Below are positions 61,356-64,000 of a stretch of DNA of 64,000 bases, piece by piece. The number at the start of each line of letters is the position of its first letter. Within the stretch, counting starts at the first letter, position 1. Location of the stretch: assembly GCA_045633845.1 (NCBI GenBank), contig JAZQZC010000046.1, forward strand, positions 62,001 through 126,000. Reading direction: 5' to 3'. The notes under the pieces were generated by a model that saw only the letters and a program-made list of their open reading frames with translations, was not told where the DNA came from and did no database searches. The position numbers and the translations under genes are program-made. Source of the DNA: RGIG4708 sp045633845 (lineage in GTDB: Bacteria; Bacillota; Clostridia; UMGS1810).

Positions 61356-61934
61356 ATGGCAAACACAAATGAAGAATTGATTGTTGATGAAATGTCACAG
61401 AAAATAATTGATGTTACATCATATCTTGCTACAACCGAGGGAGCACACAATGTAAATGTTCGCAAAATTTTAAATCATCTTGGCATAACAAACAGAGTTT
61501 TTTATAACCGCTTTCACAATGTTGAGGAAGTGCTTAATATAATTTCTGAAAACTCTATTTTGGAAGTAAGAAAAAGTTTGAAATTCCACTTTGATGAAAA
61601 TAAAGACTTTTTTGAGCAGATAATGGATGAGGTTGAAAAGACACTTATTATTTCTTATGAAACAAGAATGAATTTTGCACATTATGTTTTTGAAAATGAT
61701 TCTGTCTCTGAAAGTAATTACAAATGGTGGACAGAAGAAATCACAAAAATCCTCAATTATGCTATGGAAAAGGGACTTATCGTTAAAGTCGATCCTGATA
61801 TGACAAGTTATGCTATTTGGTGTTTTATCAGAGGATTCAACACGGATGCAATCGGACGAAAGCTGCCATTGCAAGAAGCACTTAAAAGATACAGATACGG
61901 ATTTCAATTCATTTTAAACGGACTAAAATCTTAA
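61356..61934 (+). CDS. TetR-family regulator of the adjacent fatty acid synthesis genes
   Basis: This 192-residue protein has a TetR-type helix-turn-helix (NVRKILNHLGITNRVFYNRF, residues 34-53) and a helical ligand domain with few conserved residues. Its own promoter and the fabH promoter region carry the same palindrome, so the protein is the natural candidate to bind all three sites. A fatty acyl-CoA, acyl-ACP or related ligand is plausible from context only. The SD lies in a small hairpin, AGGAG-GTG-CTCCT (61343-61355), directly before the ATG. Confidence 0.85.
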   Translation: MANTNEELIVDEMSQKIIDVTSYLATTEGAHNVNVRKILNHLGITNRVFYNRFHNVEEVLNIISENSILEVRKSLKFHFDENKDFFEQIMDEVEKTLIISYETRMNFAHYVFENDSVSESNYKWWTEEITKILNYAMEKGLIVKVDPDMTSYAIWCFIRGFNTDAIGRKLPLQEALKRYRYGFQFILNGLKS

Positions 61935-61941
61935 TATAAAA

Positions 61942-61975
61942 TTTTTAAGCAGAGAGAAAATCTCTGTTTAAAAAA
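61942..61975. terminator. Inverted repeat after tetR
   Basis: TTTTTAAgCAGAGA and TCTCTGtTTAAAAA pair around a GAAAA loop. It may end the tetR transcript, though no T-run follows on the plus strand. Confidence 0.5.
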
Positions 61976-62000
61976 TATTCAGCACACTGTGTGCTGAATA
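61976..62000. promoter_or_regulatory. Operator 2 (perfect 25-base palindrome)
   Basis: TATTCAGCACAC-T-GTGTGCTGAATA is perfectly symmetric with 12-base arms. It lies directly upstream of the likely fabH -35. Confidence 0.85.
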
Positions 62001-62029
62001 TTGTAAAATCGTGTCGGGAATTGTTGAAT
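62001..62029 (+). promoter_or_regulatory. Possible fabH promoter between operators 2 and 3
   Basis: TTGTAA (62001-62006), 17 bases and TTGAAT (62024-62029) fit sigma-A only moderately. A 9-bp hairpin TCGGGAATT/AATTCCCGA (62014-62035) overlaps it. Confidence 0.4.
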
Positions 62030-62042
62030 TCCCGAAAAAAAC

Positions 62043-62065
62043 TTACAGCACACAGTGTGCTAAAG
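62043..62065. promoter_or_regulatory. Operator 3 (upstream of fabH)
   Basis: AGCACAC-A-GTGTGCT (62047-62061) is a perfect 15-base palindrome with partly matching outer bases. It lies 15 bases before the fabH ATG and next to its SD, so binding could block either the promoter or early elongation. Confidence 0.8.
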
Positions 62066-62080
62066 AAAGGATGTACTTCA

Positions 62081-63034
62081 ATGTCTATAAAAATTCTCGG
62101 TACAGGAGCGTATGTTCCGGAAAAGATTGTTACTAATGATGATTTATCTAAAATGGTAGATACTTCTGATGAATGGATAATGCAACGTGTTGGTGTAAAA
62201 GAAAGACATGTTTCAGTTACTGAAACAGCCGCAGATTTTGCAATCCATGCCGCAGAGCAGGCTCTTGCTTCGGCGGAAATTTCAGGTTCAGAAATTGATT
62301 TAATTGTTGCTGCTACCATATCTTCTGAAACTTTATGCCCTACTGTTGCCGGGATGGTTCAAAAGGCTATTGGAGCAAATTGTCCTGCATTTGATGTAAA
62401 TTCAGCATGTAGTGGTTTTTTATTTGCGTTAGATACTGCTGTTTCATACATAATGCGTGGGAATGTAAAAAAAGCATTGGTTATAGGAAGCGAAAGACTA
62501 AGCAAGCTTGTTGATTGGAAGGATAGAGGAACTTGCGTGATTTTTGGTGACGGTGCAGGTGCATTCGTTATTGAACCGGGTGATGGGTATCTTTCTTCTA
62601 TGCTTTACACAAGCGGTGGAAATGAAGTAATTGAGATTCCGTCATTTTCAGGTAGTTCGCCTTTTTACGAAGGTGAAATCAAGCATCCATATATATTTAT
62701 GGATGGTCAGGAAACTTTCAAATTTGCAGTAAGTAAGATTGTTGAAGATATTAAGAAAGTAACATCCGATGCAGGTCTCGAACTTTCGGATATTGATTAC
62801 ATAGTAACCCATCAGGCAAATATCAGAATTATAGAGTATGCTGCAAAGCGCCTTAAAATGCCTATAGAAAAATTTGTTGTCAACATTGAAAAATACGGTA
62901 ACACATCATCAGCAAGCGTAGCAATAGCTTTTGATGAGCTTGTGAAATCTGGAAAACTTAAAAAAGGTGACAATATAGTAATGTCAGCCTTTGGCGGCGG
63001 TTTATCAAGTGCCGCTTGCGTTATTAAGTGGTAA
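62081..63034 (+). CDS. fabH: 3-oxoacyl-ACP synthase III
   Basis: FabH starts fatty acid chains by joining acetyl-CoA to malonyl-ACP. The 317-residue protein has the catalytic triad Cys110 (NSACSG), His244 (VTHQAN) and Asn274 (KYGNTSS), plus the GTGAYVPEK start and GDGAGA loop. ATG 62081 follows AGAAAGGA; an upstream in-frame ATG would read through operator 3. It is the first biosynthetic gene of the cluster, the usual control point for type II fatty acid synthesis. Confidence 0.94.
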   Translation: MSIKILGTGAYVPEKIVTNDDLSKMVDTSDEWIMQRVGVKERHVSVTETAADFAIHAAEQALASAEISGSEIDLIVAATISSETLCPTVAGMVQKAIGANCPAFDVNSACSGFLFALDTAVSYIMRGNVKKALVIGSERLSKLVDWKDRGTCVIFGDGAGAFVIEPGDGYLSSMLYTSGGNEVIEIPSFSGSSPFYEGEIKHPYIFMDGQETFKFAVSKIVEDIKKVTSDAGLELSDIDYIVTHQANIRIIEYAAKRLKMPIEKFVVNIEKYGNTSSASVAIAFDELVKSGKLKKGDNIVMSAFGGGLSSAACVIKW

Positions 63035-63086
63035 AAAATTAATTTAATTAATTTTTATATTTATTTTATTTTAGGAGGAACTAACT

Positions 63087-63308
63087 ATGACACTCGAAAA
63101 GGTAAAGGAATTATTGGCAGAACATCTTGAAATGGATGCATCAGAAATCACTGAGGAAACAACTTTCGAAGATCTTGGCGTTGATTCTCTCGATGCTGTT
63201 GAAATCATGATGGAAATGGAAGATGCTTTTGGCATCGAAATTAAACCTGGCGAAGCAGGTACAAGCGTAAAAGAATTGATTGCATACATCGATTCTAAGA
63301 AGGCGTAA
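63087..63308 (+). CDS. acpP: Acyl carrier protein
   Basis: This 73-residue ACP carries the growing acyl chain on a phosphopantetheine arm attached to Ser in GVDSLDAVEIMM near residue 37. It is acidic and of normal length. TAGGAGGAAC precedes the ATG. It lies between fabH and fabK, the standard order of Firmicutes FASII clusters. Confidence 0.94.
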   Translation: MTLEKVKELLAEHLEMDASEITEETTFEDLGVDSLDAVEIMMEMEDAFGIEIKPGEAGTSVKELIAYIDSKKA

Positions 63309-63329
63309 GTAAAAAAGGAGCGTGGAGTA

Positions 63330-64000
63330 ATGTTAAATACACCAATATGTGAAATGCTTGGAATAAAGCACCCTATTCTGCAAGGAGGTATGGCACATAT
63401 ATCTGATGCTCACCTTGCTGCTGCTGTGTCAAATGGTGGTGGACTTGGCATTATTTCTGCTGCGAACGGTAATGTCAGTTGGCTTTCGGAACAAATAGAC
63501 ACAGCACGAAAGCTAACTGACAAGCCTTTTGGCGTAAACATAATGCTTATGGGCGAAAATATTGATGAAATTGCAAAACTCATTGCAGAAAAGAAGGTAG
63601 CAGTTGTTACCACAGGTGCAGGTAATCCTGAAAAATACATACCTATGTGGAAAGAAGCCGGTGTAAAAGTCATTCCTGTTATAGCATCTTCTGCTCTTGC
63701 AAAGCTTGTAGAAAGAAGCGGTGCAGATGCGGTTATAGCAGAAGGCGGTGAATCAGGCGGTCATGTAGGCGAAATGACAACTATGGCACTTGTTCCGCAG
63801 GTTTGTGATAGCGTGAGCATTCCCGTTATTGCCGCAGGCGGTATCGCTGATGGCAGAGGAATGGCAGCCGCTATGATGTTAGGCGGTGTAGGTGTTCAAA
63901 TTGGAACAAGATTTTTAGTAGCACACGAATGTAATATAAGTCGTGAATATAAAGACAAACTTTTAAAAGCAAACGACACGGCAACCATAGTTACGGGAAG
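63330..64000 (+). CDS. fabK: Enoyl-ACP reductase II FabK (partial, cut by window end)
   Basis: FabK is an FMN-dependent enoyl-ACP reductase that completes each elongation cycle. The visible 223 residues match the nitronate monooxygenase/FabK fold: HPILQGGMAHISDAHLAAAVSNGGGLG, VTTGAGNP near residue 92, the AEGGESGGHVGEMTT phosphate-binding region near 135 and AAGGIADGRG near 160. The start ATG 63330 follows GTGGAG. The C-terminal third is outside the window. FabK instead of FabI fits an anaerobic Firmicute. Confidence 0.9.
   Translation, partial: MLNTPICEMLGIKHPILQGGMAHISDAHLAAAVSNGGGLGIISAANGNVSWLSEQIDTARKLTDKPFGVNIMLMGENIDEIAKLIAEKKVAVVTTGAGNPEKYIPMWKEAGVKVIPVIASSALAKLVERSGADAVIAEGGESGGHVGEMTTMALVPQVCDSVSIPVIAAGGIADGRGMAAAMMLGGVGVQIGTRFLVAHECNISREYKDKLLKANDTATIVTG

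Noticed and set aside
61320..62065. FapR-type operator control of fabH
   Set aside because: The palindromes do not resemble the TTAGTACC-based FapR site, and a TetR gene with the same palindrome at its promoter is adjacent.

Overview
The window reads as a chromosomal stretch of a low-GC Gram-positive bacterium of the class Clostridia. The clues are the Firmicutes-type gene blocks (remA-gmk-rpoZ-priA-def-fmt-rsmB-rlmN-prpC-prkC-rsgA-rpe-thiN; ruvX with a DUF1292 gene; ecfA1-ecfA2-ecfT), frequent TTG and GTG starts behind strong Shine-Dalgarno (SD) sequences, an indolepyruvate:ferredoxin oxidoreductase typical of anaerobes, and sigma-A promoters with 17-bp spacers. A gut Ruminococcaceae/Oscillospiraceae-like lineage is a reasonable guess, but nothing here proves a genus.

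Layout. 1-261: tail of an unidentified Thr/Val-rich protein, then a terminator. 0.4-9.5 kb: DnaD-like and DnaI-like helicase-loader genes, an RlmI-like methyltransferase, the ECF transporter core (no S component), truA, a DUF5711 surface protein, a CvpA-like protein and an amidohydrolase. 9.6-13.6 kb: an acyl-CoA synthetase with iorA/iorB. 13.7-14.2 kb: a yitT remnant. 14.3-22.4 kb: CofE-like ligase, thrC, ispD/ispF, tsaE/tsaB, rpiB, upp, a small export protein and metK. 22.5-38.5 kb: a small membrane protein, a YhcC-type radical SAM protein, then the long conserved translation, replication and signalling block. 38.6-47.1 kb is mostly on the minus strand: ctpA, argS, DUF1934, murI, mnmA, pncB and a 91-residue protein, with an OGG-type glycosylase on the plus strand. 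47.3-56.25 kb: yetF-like, DUF4363, ruvX, DUF1292, a probable 6S RNA, tcdA, murD, three tandem M42 aminopeptidases, a PLP enzyme of the methionine gamma-lyase family and a 60-residue Cys-rich protein.

56.25-61.2 kb is an accessory and decaying region. It holds a REP-like palindrome, an orphan promoter feeding an 11-codon ORF, an XRE regulator, an IS1595-like transposase, a small unknown gene, and two broken genes (P-loop kinase-like and GH65 phosphorylase) joined end to end. Two divergent copies of a hairpin element with shared ends flank the regulator-transposase part. 61.3-64 kb starts a type II fatty acid synthesis cluster: a TetR regulator, then fabH, acpP and fabK (cut by the window end). 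Three near-identical palindromes (TTCAGCAC...GTGCTGAA type) sit at the tetR promoter and around the fabH promoter, which predicts an autoregulated TetR switch for lipid synthesis.

The most interesting signals outside the genes are that operator triad, hairpins placed between the SD and the start codon of two genes, the covarying hairpin pair in the accessory region, and a multi-stem leader before the third M42 gene. No tRNA, rRNA, CRISPR array, prophage or plasmid origin was seen. All protein and RNA names come from reading motifs by eye; no database search was run.
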